From contig OY987265.1 of the NCBI GenBank assembly GCA_963920665.1, forward strand, positions 29,579,001 through 29,643,000: a stretch of 64,000 bases of DNA, read 5' to 3'. Under the pieces are notes generated by a model. That model ran no database searches. It had not been told where the DNA came from and saw nothing but the letters and a program-made list of their open reading frames with translations. Shown here one piece after another: positions 13,051 to 25,210 of the stretch. The DNA is from Straminergon stramineum. Lineage: Eukaryota; Streptophyta; Bryopsida; Hypnales; Calliergonaceae. Each line of letters starts with the position of its first letter. Within the stretch, counting starts at the first letter, position 1. The translations under genes and the position numbers were made by a program.

Positions 13051-13523
13051 TAGACTTTTTATTCAAGTTGATTCTCAACACATAACCTTGCTTATTTGTT
13101 GATTTATAATTAACACACTTATTTTGGCTTAGAAGAAGTGTAATAGCATATTTGGTCTCTCACATATTTTAAACTTTCCCACAAACTAGTGCAAATAATT
13201 TCCTTTTGGCTAGTTTATGTACAATTGTTAAGCATAATGTTGAATTTACCATTGAATTATTTTGAACATATTACCTCTTATGGTATTTAATAGGCCATTA
13301 TTCACTTGTCATCCCAAAAATTTACCAACTGGGACATTTATACACTTATTGTGTAGTGGTTGATTAACTACCTCTAATGGCTGTTAATTAGTCACCAAAA
13401 TGCTTGCATAGATGATACCATTGCATTTCAACCATATCACATATGGCTTGATTAAAACGGACACAAGTTCAATTAGTTGTTTTGGTGGTCAATTACTCAA
13501 AGTTACCTTGGGCAACGTGTAAT

Positions 13524-13727
13524 CACTACAAGAGAAAGGGGTGTTTTAAGTATAGTCCTAGACATATAGTCCTATAAGTAACGACCTTAAAGGGGTGTTT
13601 TTAGTAAAAATTTACTAGAAATACATGTGTGTTTAGTAAATTTTTACTAAAAACACCCCTTTAAGGTCATTACTTACAAGACTATATGTCTAGGACTATA
13701 CTTAAAACACCCCTTTCTCTTGTAGTG
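13524..13727. mobile_element. CACTA-type foldback MITE, AAT target duplication
   Basis: The 204-bp element is a near-perfect hairpin along its whole length. It starts CACTACAAGAGAAAGG and ends CCTTTCTCTTGTAGTG, and is flanked by AAT on each side. The CACTACAAG end is typical of plant CACTA elements. Relatives are at 28,654-28,856 and, with a long interior, at 19,660-21,073. Confidence 0.88.
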
Positions 13728-13852
13728 AATTAAACTCCACTAACAAATGAACCATCTACCATATGGTCTTGATATGTATGAGCATGTGAAAGTTGGTTCC
13801 TATCTCCCTTTGATTGTTGATTTCACTCTAAGGCTAATTTAGTACTCACTTA

Positions 13853-14647
13853 GGGCCTCTTCACACTATAGCTGTCCAAGTCGAGATGCCATGGGATTGA
13901 GTGGCCAAACTTTGGTGAGAGTCCAAGGAAATGAGCAATAAATAGGCCAAAAAAACTAGGAATTGGAGCCTTCGGCTGGCCATAGTGTGAAGCTTCCAAA
14001 GTCCAAAGTCCAAAGTCCAAAGTCCAAGCCCAAAGTCCAAACCTATTCCATTTTTTCGGCTTCTAATCCATCCAATTTCTAAAATTTTTAATAAATTGTC
14101 ACCCATGTGACAATTTTTTCAAGCAAAAGGTTAAAAAACATGAGAAAGGAGTCAAAAATGGCCTTGGAAAAATAATTACAGCACATGTTCTCATCATTAA
14201 ACAAGGAATATGAAGGATATAAATGGAATAAAAAGGTGGTATTAAACATTGAAGGGAAGTAGGTTCATAGAATGCAAAGACTCTCCATTGTAATGGTGGA
14301 GACTAGGGTTCAAACTCCAATGGGGACACAAATAAACAAATAAGGGCATCCTACCTATTTCTACGAAAATAGTCCGATCTAATGGCTGAAATTTTGACAG
14401 ATTCTGAAAAAAAACTTAACGGACTCTCGATTAGAGTTTGGATCGGCCAGAAATGGAGACCCAAACTCTAATCAAGAGTCCATCGCCATGTAGGCATTTG
14501 GTTGCCATGTAGGCAAACAAGTAGGCGACGGACTTTGGATTGTGTTTCCTTGTGTGAAGGCTTAAGAGGCCGAACTCTTGGGTTTCTGCAATCTCATTGG
14601 TTGAAACCGATGGACTCTCAACCTTGTGCCATAGTGTGAAGTGGCCC
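13853..14647. mobile_element. PIF/Harbinger-type non-autonomous element
   Basis: The terminal inverted repeats are GGGCCTCTTCACACTATAG at the left and, on the reverse strand, GGGCCACTTCACACTATGG at the right. TTA flanks both sides, the 3-bp TWA target duplication of PIF/Harbinger and Tourist elements. The 795-bp interior contains a CCAAAGT heptamer array and an inverted pair around ATTAGAGTTTGG, and no transposase. The ORF at its left end (minus, 13,861-14,106) lies within the element and is not considered a gene. Confidence 0.75.
13995..14041. repeat. CCAAAGT heptamer array
   Basis: Six or so copies of CCAAAGT, one variant, lie head to tail inside the PIF/Harbinger-type element. Confidence 0.85.
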
Positions 14648-17547
14648 TTATTCTCTACTTGTCCAAACCAACTTAGCCAAAACTTGTTGTTGAGGGTCTC
14701 TACTATTGGATTTTCTCAGTTCAAGTTCAAGTTTCTAGTCTCTTGCTGAGTGAGTGTTTACCTTACTCTGGCCTTGAGATTGTATTGGGAAAAGAAGAAT
14801 TACAAATATGGCTACTGCACAAGTGTCGTCAAGCAACCAGGTTTTCTAAGCTGGGTGTTGATTATATTATTGGATTGTCTGTAAGCATTTGAATTCTCTA
14901 TGTTTTTCTTTGTGATTTTCTTGTGATAACTATAGCATGTGATTTTAGGCTAAAGACACCTTGTGTATCCTCACTAACTCACTTTTGTAGTGTATTTTTG
15001 GGACGAGCATAGGTGAGGCCCAAATCCTCTTGAAGATGCTAAGAAGTTTCATATTGGAATTCTACCCTATGCTCCGACTTGTCTACAAGAAGAAAATAGA
15101 TTGTGTATAGTGTTTATGTTTATGCTTTTTTAGCCAACAATTGCCTGTTACATTGAAAGGCACTGCTTGGAGTCTCTATCATTGTTATGAGCAATATTTA
15201 TTGCTCTACTACCCACATATGTTTCTACATGAGAGCATATATATTCTTTCTACTCTTTATTATTTTTTCATACATAAGTGATGGTTTATTTCCTTACACT
15301 ATTTCTTTCACATAGTAGTGAGGGAACATTGAGTATGTATTGTGGTCACCACAATATAAAGGTTTGGGATTAAAGTGCCTTTTAAACCATATGGATGGGT
15401 TATTAATACTTTGATTCTATTGGAAAAATACTACACATGTTTAAGTAATTCTAGTGCAATAGCTTAGACAAGTGCGGATCAGTGCTCTTGATAAGAGATG
15501 TTCCAGACAAAGGCTTTTTTCAGCTTTCATCACCAAGTGCCAATCCTGGAATGAAGTTGAGATTTGAGTTTTTGAAAAAAGTTCATGAATATAAATATAA
15601 AATGACTTGAGATGTGCTTTCAGCATTTCTTATTATCTCTTTTTTGAGAGAATTTTTTCACACTATATATAAAAATTTTGCTTTATTTTTTATTAAAAAA
15701 TAAAGGTACAAACACCCGTAGGGGATATGTAGCTAATAAGTTACTAATGCTGTTCACAGCTATAAATAAGGGCTATTACTCTTAAGTTTGCCTTTGTTAA
15801 AACACCAAAATAATGACTATAAGAAATTATATTCATTCCCAAAGATTAAAGCAGTTAATGATGTGTTTTACAAGCTGATTACTACCACCAATAACTATTA
15901 ATCCACATGGCAAATATGATGGGTTTTTAATTCAATTTGATTCAAAGCTAGTGATACAAATGCCCTTGTGCAAACTGATCAACTACTGAATCTCACAAAT
16001 GTGAAAATGACAACATAGGAAAGATACGTTAATTACTAAGCTTTCTTAACTTACCACCATTTGAATTGAGAAGCATTGCCTTGATGGTGTTAAGGCTAGT
16101 AGGACCCATAACTAAGGCATGTATTCAAAAGTTGAACTACCCTGGGCTTTTTTTATTGCAAGCTCAATACTATTGGTTTGGAGTTTGTTTTGTTTGTTTC
16201 GTAGTTTTTGCCTCTACTAGTTCTAACTATGATTACACAACTAGTTGGCTATAAAGAAGAAAGTGGTGAACTATAGTGTGTGGAAAAATTCAATCTATCG
16301 TTACGAGAAGACTATAGGTTAAAATGACTTCATTTCAACCAATGAACAACAGCCAAGTTCAGAATTTGTTGTTTGATACTTGTAATGTTTTAAGACTTGT
16401 TATTTTGTTGATTCTTTTTCTCCTTGCGAAAACAAGAACACATTGTTAGTAAGCTGTAGACACTTCGCATGCGACTTCTAACTTCATAATTTGATGTTGG
16501 TTGTTATGGGTGCAGATGAGGCTTACTACCTCAAGGAACAAAAGAATTTCGTGATACTTTTCCCAAACCTTGCATAGTTTTTTGGAAATCAATAGAGACT
16601 TTGGAAACTCCTAGTTTGTCATGATCAACTACTTGGACTTACCTTAGCTTTCTCTGCTCTTTTTTTAAAAAAACATTTGATCCATGTATATGATATATAT
16701 GTACTGTTTTTAAAAAAAAGCTAAAGGGTATTAGATAATACTTAGATACGATCAATTTGTCAAGTGCCTCCAATGCTATATGAACTGGATACTACGATAT
16801 ATCTTACATGTACAATAATTTGCTCAAAAAAGTGTGGTTACTTGGATGTCTTAAGATTAAACTAAGTTATGATGCACAGTGCAAGGTAAGAGAATGGATA
16901 CACTCAGATCAATGCCTATACTAGGATGTTCCAAAAAAAGGCTTTTTTCATTTTCTTCATTTTTTTATAACCCTAGTTTTGAAGTTTTACTAATACTTGT
17001 TGCCACATAAGTATTTGAAATATTTAATAATTAAAATTTAAAAAATCATTTGAATATGAATTTATACATTTTAAATACATCAAGGGTCTCATTATATGGT
17101 AGTCTTAGAAACTACCGATGATTACAAATGTAGGGTCCCATAAAACCTTAACTCTAAACCTTGACTCAAGAAGATCAAAATTGTTATTGCCATTGGCACC
17201 CCCCTTTCAAGCATTTTCCTTATGTTGCTTGCTTATTGTTCCCTTCTTCTCCTAAATTTTTTTGAAGATATGTGGCATGAATTGTTGGCACTTTTTGCAC
17301 TTTCATTTAAGGTTATGCATTTATGAGATGATGCATGCAATGACATTAAATTTCTTTAAGGATTGTAGCAAACAATTCCCTATCCATGATTCTTTTTTGT
17401 AGCTTTCGTCTAATTTTTTCTTCTCATCATGCAATTTTTTGCATCAAATTCCAAGTTTAGAGTCAATCTTTCCCACAAAGCTTCAACTTTCAAGTCTAAC
17501 TTTGTCTTTTCCAAATGCACAATTGTTGAATACTTGCCTTCAATAGA
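14648..17547. other. Gene-free AT-rich DNA
   Basis: I see no supported gene, long repeat or paired termini here. The short frames at 15,441-15,626 (minus) and 16,066-16,254 (plus) have no recognisable features. Confidence 0.5.
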
Positions 17548-17628
17548 CTCCTCTATCTCAAAATAAATCCGTAGTACTCCCATAGTTTCCCCCTAGAAAC
17601 TAGGAATTTATTTTGAGACATGAGGGGG
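17548..17628. mobile_element. Possible tiny Stowaway-like foldback element
   Basis: CTCCTCTATCTCAAAATAAAT and, about 40 bp on, its approximate reverse complement ending GAGACATGAGGG form a hairpin. The CTCAAAATAA motif resembles Stowaway ends. A clean TA duplication is not visible, so the class is uncertain. Confidence 0.35.
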
Positions 17629-19659
17629 GAATATTATTTCAATGCAAATCTTTTATGTTGCTTACTTGCTTTGTTTCAATGTATGTGTTTCTTATTACAA
17701 AAGTGTAAAGCTCTTTACTTGCCATGTCTCAATGTTTTACTTTTTTCATTTTAGAAATCTTGTGTCATTAGCAAATAAGTAATTTGAAGTGTTATCGTGT
17801 AGGATTATATGTTCTTTGATTTCAAATACATTTATCAATGAAATATTTCAATGTTTCTATTATTTGCATGAGCCTGAAACCAAAAATTGATAACCATCAT
17901 ATGTTATGTTAGAAGAACCAATTTTTTTTAAATACAAAGATCCATTTTTAATGAGCAATGTTAAAATATTAGAAAACAATAGGTTATCCTAAAATACCTT
18001 TTTATGGGAAAGTAATACTTCCCTCTAAACTACCCCTCAGAAGCATGTAGTATGGAAAATGAACATGGAGTGAGTCCCGAAGCTAAATACATAATAGCAC
18101 ACATGTGTACATGATCACAAGAAACATTTACAACCATTTTAAGGAAGAATTGGGATATCCTTTACAACACTACACTTTGTTGTTCTTTGCTAGTTCAAAC
18201 ATTCAAGAAATTGTTACCACAATGCAACTTGGGTATACTCTAGAGGGAAGGTTGGAAAACCATGAGAGAAAAAGCATAGGGCATTAACAAATAATTGGAG
18301 CTAAAAAAATTATAAACTTGGTGGTTTTATTATATGATTCAATGAATATGACTAGAATAGACATTATTGATATAGATTCTTGTAAAGTGATTGTAGTAGG
18401 TAGTCTATTAAAAATAAATTAAAGTACAATGTGAGCCCTCAAGTTGGCACTTGGAACTCAGAGTTTTTATTTTTATTTTTTGTTAGGTTTCTAGCATATT
18501 TATGGGTAAAAAGATATAAAAAGAATGTTTGAGTGATATTTGGTAGAAATCCCTACCAATACAGTGTAGAATCATCCTAGAAGTGCAGAGTATCTAAAAT
18601 ACTCCAATTTCCTACTTTTAGTGCCTAGTTGAAAGTTGAAAGTTTGAAAGGTCATTTAAGTAATTCTGAAAGAATTAAGGGTCCGAATGTTAGCTAGTTC
18701 TAGTGTTTTGTCCATGCTAAACTAGTCTTGCAAATGCATGTGGCAAACTAGCTAAGTCTATTTTAGGTCTAGAGAGTCTAGTATAGGTCACCATCCAATT
18801 TGTACACAATTTGGATTAGTAAATTCTTATTTGCAGGTAACTTGTAGAAGATTGAACTAAAATGCAAATAAGGTGAAGGGAGAACAACCAAAGCATGAAG
18901 AAAGGTTCTTTTACTTTAAAAACATGTCAAAAGCAAACATTGGAGCCAGTTGTTTGAAGATTCCCCGATACAAGAATGATTTCCCCCTCAATTGGAAATT
19001 AAAAGGGAATTGTTAATTTTAGTTTCCCTATGAATAGTGCAAAGTGAAATGTAATCTTTTACTTTGGTTTTGTAAGTTTCTTAGAAGCTACCTAAAAAGT
19101 TTCGTATTTTTTCAAAATATTCACAATGATTCTATAGGAAGTCAACCGCCTTTAAACATGGCCGTAAATTCTTAGAAATTACCCATATTGCAGTAAAATC
19201 CCACTAAAAATTAGGATAGATTTTTATATGCTAATAAAGCACTGATAAAATTTGAAGACATTATGACATTTCCAAATACCAGAATCGGCAACGACATTGA
19301 ACTTTTCAAGAATTTACAACTTGGCAGAGAGTTGATCGACATACTAAGAGCTCATGGTATCCAATTGGAGCAAATAAAGGATCTTTCTTTACTCTTATAA
19401 ACATTCTAAGCAACCCTAGCCAAATAGTTTCCTCAAAAGAGACAAATTCCAAAAGTTGAAATTTTGACTTTTCTTTAGAGTTACCGTAAGTTGATTTTAG
19501 GGTTACAAATGGCCTTGGGCACACGGGATACAGTCCTCTAGTCTAATTTAGGTCTTTTGAACACAATGGCACAATTGTTTTTCAATCTAGAGTTGTTTCC
19601 TAAAAGATAAAAAGGATCCAGCAATAGGTTTGATTTTTAAGAGTAATTAGTAGTAATTC
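17629..19659. other. Gene-free AT-rich DNA
   Basis: No supported feature. ORFs at 18,105-18,287 (plus) and 19,306-19,524 (minus) are short and unrecognised. Confidence 0.5.
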
Positions 19660-21073
19660 CACTACTAGAGAAAGGTGTGTTTTAAGTATAGTCCTAGTAG
19701 TATAGTCTTTTAAGTAATGATCTATAAGGAGTCTTTTAAGTAAAATTTTACTAAAAAGTCATGTGTTTTGTAGTCTTAATTTTGTTTTTATTTTTGACCG
19801 ATTGATAGTTTTTCAGGGTTAGTTGTACATTTTATCAATCGGTAGTGCGATTCACAAGCTTACTAGTAGTAGTTACCAATTGGAATTGGAATTCACATGA
19901 ATCAAGATTTTAGAGGTTTTAAATGCCAATTGATAGTTATGCCAGTTCAGTAGCTAGGCTTTTAGGTTGTGAGTTTCCAATTGTTTTTTCAATTGACCTT
20001 AGTGAGCAGGCACTCCTTCCAAGTGTTGGAAATAAAACAATTGTTTTTGTAATTTTTGTATTTGAGTTGTTGAATAGGAAATGGATGTTTTGCAATTGTG
20101 TACTATGTATATGTGATTGTATGTGGAGTATGTCCGATTGGAGTGAAGTTGATGTGTGATTGAAAATTGTAGAATTAATGGATGGTGTGTATATGAACGG
20201 GTGAAACCAATTGGAAAATTATGAATGTTGTGCATGAGTGTAAGTGAGATTTGATATTAGAAAATCAATTGTGGAAATGCTATTGTGAATTTGTATGGAA
20301 GAGAAAAAATTAGAAGAGAAGTTGTGTGTTGTGGATGAATAAAATAATTATGTAAGAATTAAACGTTGAGTAAGAAAACCAATTGTGAATTGAAGCTAAT
20401 GTGAAATTACAAATTTATGGTGTGTGTAAGATCTAAAGGAGAATTACCAATAGGGAAGTCTGATTTGAGTATTGATCAGATAAACAATTGAGAGAAACTA
20501 TATTGAATATAACTAGAATGAGAAGTAAGAGTGTACCAATTGTGAGTTTAATAATTTAAAAACCAGATTTTAATTAATGATGAAAGGAGAGGCTAAAAAT
20601 GTTAAGAGGCATTTGATTGGAGAATTACAAGTTCATCAATTGGAAAGAGATGCTACTGAGATTTGTTGTTGAGTACTAAAAGAAGAATAGTTGGATTTAA
20701 AAGTTGGATATGAAGATTATTAATTGAAGCAAAAGCCAATTGGAGAAAAGCTTCACGACAAACTATATATAGACTATTGAGATGTGATAAGTGGTTTTAG
20801 AACTTTAGCATATTGATATGTTATAGGCATATTGTAAACTCTCAATCTTGCAATTGGCAAACTTTTAGGTAATTCTTTAGATTCTAATTTGGTGTAAGCT
20901 TACCTCCTAGAGTTTGAACTCTATCCTTGGTGTTTTATTTTTAATATAAATTTTTTTTTAAATATTGTTTACATGTTTTCAATAAAATTTTACTTAAAAA
21001 ACTCTTCATAGGTCATTACTTACAAGACTATACTACTAGGACTATATTTAAAACACACCTTTCTCATGTAGTG
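19660..21073. mobile_element. Longer CACTA-type element with CAATTG-rich interior
   Basis: The ends (CACTACTAGAGAAAGGTGTG and, reversed, CACTACATGAGAAAGGTGTG) and about 80 bp of each subterminal region match the small MITE at 13,524-13,727. Here they enclose about 1.2 kb. The flanks TTC and CTC differ by one base, so the target duplication is imperfect. The interior has no transposase but carries about eighteen scattered motifs of the form (A/G)CCAATTG or a one-base variant, in both orientations. This could be the parent-type element of the MITE family or one that captured foreign DNA. Confidence 0.7.
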
Positions 21074-22859
21074 CTCAAAAGTAATTTCACAAATATCTTT
21101 TGAAAATTCAAAGATTGGATTTGGTCAAGATCTCTTTTCTTGCGTAACAAGCCATCTTTGGTCTGAAGAAAGACAATTTAGAAATAACTTTAGATTAATT
21201 AGGAAAATATCTAGGTAAGTCATGGTTATTTTCAAAATATCTTTGGAAAAAAATCTTAGATTTAATTGAGCCAAGATTTATTAGCCAAATGGAAAGAGTT
21301 CTAGAGAATTCTTCCATTAAACAAAGATTATTTTTAAAATGCTTTAGGGTAGTTTAGCAAATATGTAGAGATTGAAAGTAAATGTTTTTCACCGACAACT
21401 TATCAGGGAGGGGCCTGGAACAAGTATAAAATGCCCCCTTGAGGTTGTCAATACCCTCATTTTCATAACCAAACTTTGCTTTCGTTTCTTTCGTGCTACC
21501 AATGTAGTCGGAGCACTAATTGAGGTCAAAATCCAACCTTATTTCATTCTATTTTTTCATTTGCATATTTTGAAGGACGAGAGAGTCCCTTCAAAGTGAT
21601 TTCTATTTGATCTTTCATGAGTTTTAAAGGCTTAGCTTCCATTTCCTTTGTTTTCTGTGAGTTTTGGAAGGGATAGACCTCTCAACTCTAATTTGCTCTA
21701 AATTTTTTAAGAAATTAACATATTGTGGTATTCAAACAACATTTGGTACTTTACTTAAGGCAATGGAGCTTGACTTTGCCAAAAGTTTGTTAGTCTAATT
21801 CTTGCCCAACATTCATTATACAACGGAAATTGAGACTTAATTGCTAAAGTTCAGTTCGAATACTATCATGTATACCTCCTTTAGCAGTTAATTCGTGACC
21901 ATTGTTGAAGTTTTGATAAATTAGTCTCTAATGTTCTGTTAAACACTATCATGTGTATCTCCTCTAAAGATTAAAAATTTCAAAATCCTTTTATTTGTCC
22001 ACTGACACCATATATACCTGGGGTCCCCCCTGCACGATAAAGCTCTTACTTTAGAATTCTCAAAATTGATACTTTTCTAAGGTAGTTCTAAGTATTTAAG
22101 TACTTAAAACCATTAGAGAAACCATTTCATTTGTATGCTTGAAAAATGACCTTGCATGTGGAAGTGATTTGGGTCATTTGATTTCGTGAGAAAATTAGAG
22201 AGAAGCAATCAAAATTCTTTAGTTTGAGCTCTTGAGAAAACCCTTAGTAGTACTTAGAAAAAACCCAAAATTTAGATTAGTTTTTCCCTTAGTTAGAGTT
22301 GTTAAAATTATCCTAAAAAGAGATTTTCAATAGGATTAGAACACTTTGATTTGCTTAGTTAAACTTATTCCCCCTAATCTCTAGAAATTAGATTTTTAGT
22401 TTAGAATTTAAGAAGTTGAAATTTTTTCTCCAAAACCCCAAAACAAACCCATTTGAATGTCATAGTTATAGTTAGTGAAAGTTTGCTTAGAAGTTCCTAA
22501 AAAAACCCCAAAATTGATGAGTTTTAGTGAAGAAAATTAATTAAGTCTTTAAGTTTGAATATTAGTTTTATTAGTATTAAATTAGACAAAATATGTGAAA
22601 GGTTCAAAAATTCAATAAGAGAGCCATAATCCAACCTGAGAAGACTAGAACTATGGTGACAACAAAAAGCCAACACAAGAGACCAATACGTGAGAATCGA
22701 CACGGGGAACAAGCCAGGTGCCAACATGACTAGTTAATTAATGGGCCAAAGTTGACCGAGGTGCTAAGTAAAGTGCCGATCGGGGGGCGGGTTGATAGCC
22801 AGTCACGCCTCACCACATATTAGCACGAGGGCAACCAGTGGAGCACGGGGAGTGCTATA
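21074..22859. other. Gene-free AT-rich DNA
   Basis: A patch at about 21,400-21,600 (plus ORF of 75 codons) resembles in style the leader-like patch at 4,030-4,440 (runs such as CTTGAGG, TTTTGAAG, CTTAGCT), but the similarity is weak. From about 22,740 to 22,860 the DNA is unusually GC-rich (GATCGGGGGGCGGG). No gene is supported. Confidence 0.4.
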
Positions 22860-23275
22860 AGGTAGACCAGCCATTTCCTCCAGCTTCCTATAACCACCAT
22901 CCTAGTTTTGGCCCCATCACCACTATAAAACTCACCCAAATCCATTCACTGCACTGACAATTTCAGTGCATTAATTTCAACTTGGGTAACGAGTCAATCT
23001 TTGATTGGTGGAAACTCCAATGTTAATAGGTAAATGTAATGATGGTTATAGGTTTAGGATAGGACATTTATGACTCTAGTCTAGTGGCGGATTTTTAATT
23101 TAGGGTAGACCACTTTAAAAATTCATAGAAATTACAATTTTTATCGTAAAATTATAATTCCACTTGGATTTGATTCGTGAAACATGCGCACACCTCTAAA
23201 AAATATGTGCCCCTCTTGGAGTTGGTCCTAATATACTCAGATTGCGAATCAAGGTGGTAATAGGCTGGTCTACCT
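22860..23275. mobile_element. Pogo-type non-autonomous element (AGGTAG ends)
   Basis: Thirteen-base inverted ends AGGTAGACCAGCC / GGCTGGTCTACCT are flanked by TA on both sides, the target duplication of Tc1/mariner/pogo elements. The 416-bp interior has no transposase. The AGGTAG terminus is shared with the transposase-bearing element at 48,549-52,023. Confidence 0.75.
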
Positions 23276-24411
23276 TAAAGAGAACCACTACGGGAACACT
23301 ATGAGGGGAGACCTGCTTGTCCAAACGCTCTAAAGGAAAACAGGTTGTCCAGAAGCTATGAAGGAAAGACAGATCAAATATTGGAGAACTTCAGGTGAGT
23401 TTCTCAAGTGTTATGGAAAACTCTAATTGAATGAAATTAGTTGAGTAGGTGCTAGTGCTCTCAAAAATTAGCTTAAGTACTAATTGAGGAATCATCAACT
23501 CATTTTATTCTCACTTAACTCTTGAAAAACAAAAAATACAATATAACAAATGAGAGAGATGAAGTGGAAGAAAACTTGAGAAGTTGGAAGAAAGAAGGTG
23601 ATGAAAGACCAATAATCTTTACAATTAATAAGGTATAAACACTTAGATTTGATTTGATATTTTATTCCTTAAAACTATTCATTAATTTGTTGGTTAGTCA
23701 TTAATTAGGATTCCTATAGGGATTAGAAAGTTAGGCTTTGGTTAAGTTTTGTTTTATTAGGCCTAATAAGACAAATAGATAAATCAAAACACCTACTAAT
23801 ATCTTTTGGATGAATAGGAAGATTACAAAATAATAAGAATTTATTAGATTTGATATGATTTAGTGGATTTAAAGGTTTTTGGGTATTAAAATAATTTCTA
23901 ATTAATTACGAATTGTCTTAAATACAACCAAAACTAATAAAAAAATCCCATAACTACTAGTTGGAAAAACAAAGTTAAAACAAAAATACAACAACGAACA
24001 AGGATTAATTTCAAATTGTGCTATGAACTAACAAAAATGGAGGAGGAGGGAGTGGGTTACTACGAAACAATTCATCTCGTAATCCCTAAGGATAGTACAA
24101 TCGACCCATTCATAGGAAAGGTACGTTAAATTCTTCATGTTTTACTTTCAAATTTCAAGTTGATTCAAAAATTCACTTGATAGGATAAAACTTAGAAAAT
24201 TTGGGAAAACATTAGAAAAAATTAACCTTCAAGAATTTTGAATTAGATTTTAATTCTAAAAATAATAAAAAAATTTAACCATTTACAATTAGATGAACCT
24301 TATTTGATCCAAAAGAACCAAACAAAAGAATCTTAGAATCTCAGAAAGATTTTGAAATTTAGATTAATTAAGATTTCCAATTGTTCGCTTAGATTAAGAG
24401 TAATTAATGAA
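23276..24411. other. Gene-free DNA before repeat copy 2
   Basis: No supported gene. An ATG-initiated 28-codon segment at 24,037-24,120 ends at a good splice-donor-like GTACGT and loosely resembles 6,124-6,200, which also precedes a copy of the same long repeat. Confidence 0.4.
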
Positions 24412-25210
24412 TGAAGTTTAATTTGTTAAACTTTTAAACAAATTTCATCCATTCATAAATTTTTCATTAGGAATCTAGTGTTTTAGTGTTTTACCTTGTT
24501 TGAAAGGTTATTTCTGAAATTTCATTTAAAAAACATAAAAACCCTAAAAATAATAATTTTAGAATAGAAAGTTTGATTTAAGTTAGATGAGAAGATAATT
24601 AAAAATAATCTCTAAGAAATCATTTAAATTAGAAATCAATTAAGAATCTTTCAAGGATTCTAGACCCTATTCTCATTTAAAAAATATTTTAATTTTAAGT
24701 GGGAAAAAGTTGGATGAAGTTTGGTTATAATTCGGATGAGGTTCTTCGATTATTGATCAAGTCAAATTTAATCTTAGAATTAGGTAATTAACATAACTAA
24801 GAACTCAACCCTAAAATTTGGATTTATTTGGATTTATTTTACTATTTTTAATTAGTGGATGAAGATTGTGAGGTAGTTTAGGGGTCAATATTTCATCTAT
24901 TGATCTCTTTCACTAGGGAAGTCAAAATTGAACTTGCTTTATCATTTTGGAAAGGGAAATTTACATTCTACAAGTTAGGTTGGATTGGTATTAGTTTGAA
25001 TTCATTTTTTCATTAGATATTTGACTTAGTTAACCATAGTTCAATAGTTTTAGGATTTACATGATTTGAGTTCAATTAAGATATTAAATACAAAGTGTTC
25101 ATTGCTTGGAAGGTGCAAATTGAACTTAGATTAAAAATACCCTAAGATAATTGATTAAACAAGACGCTAGAACCTGTGTGCACGTTTTAACTTTAGGGTG
25201 GAATTTAAAA
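24412..25210. repeat. Degenerate long interspersed repeat, copy 2
   Basis: Collinear with 6,549-7,420 (ATGAAGTTTAATTTG...CAAATTTCAT stem-loop, GGAAGTCAAA, TCATTTTGGAAAGGG, CATTGCTTGGAAGG). The copies differ by many indels and share no open frame. Confidence 0.5.

Noticed and set aside
12830..13102. 90-codon ORF across the TA/T tract
   Set aside because: Most of it is the translation of simple repeats (Ile-Tyr and Phe runs).
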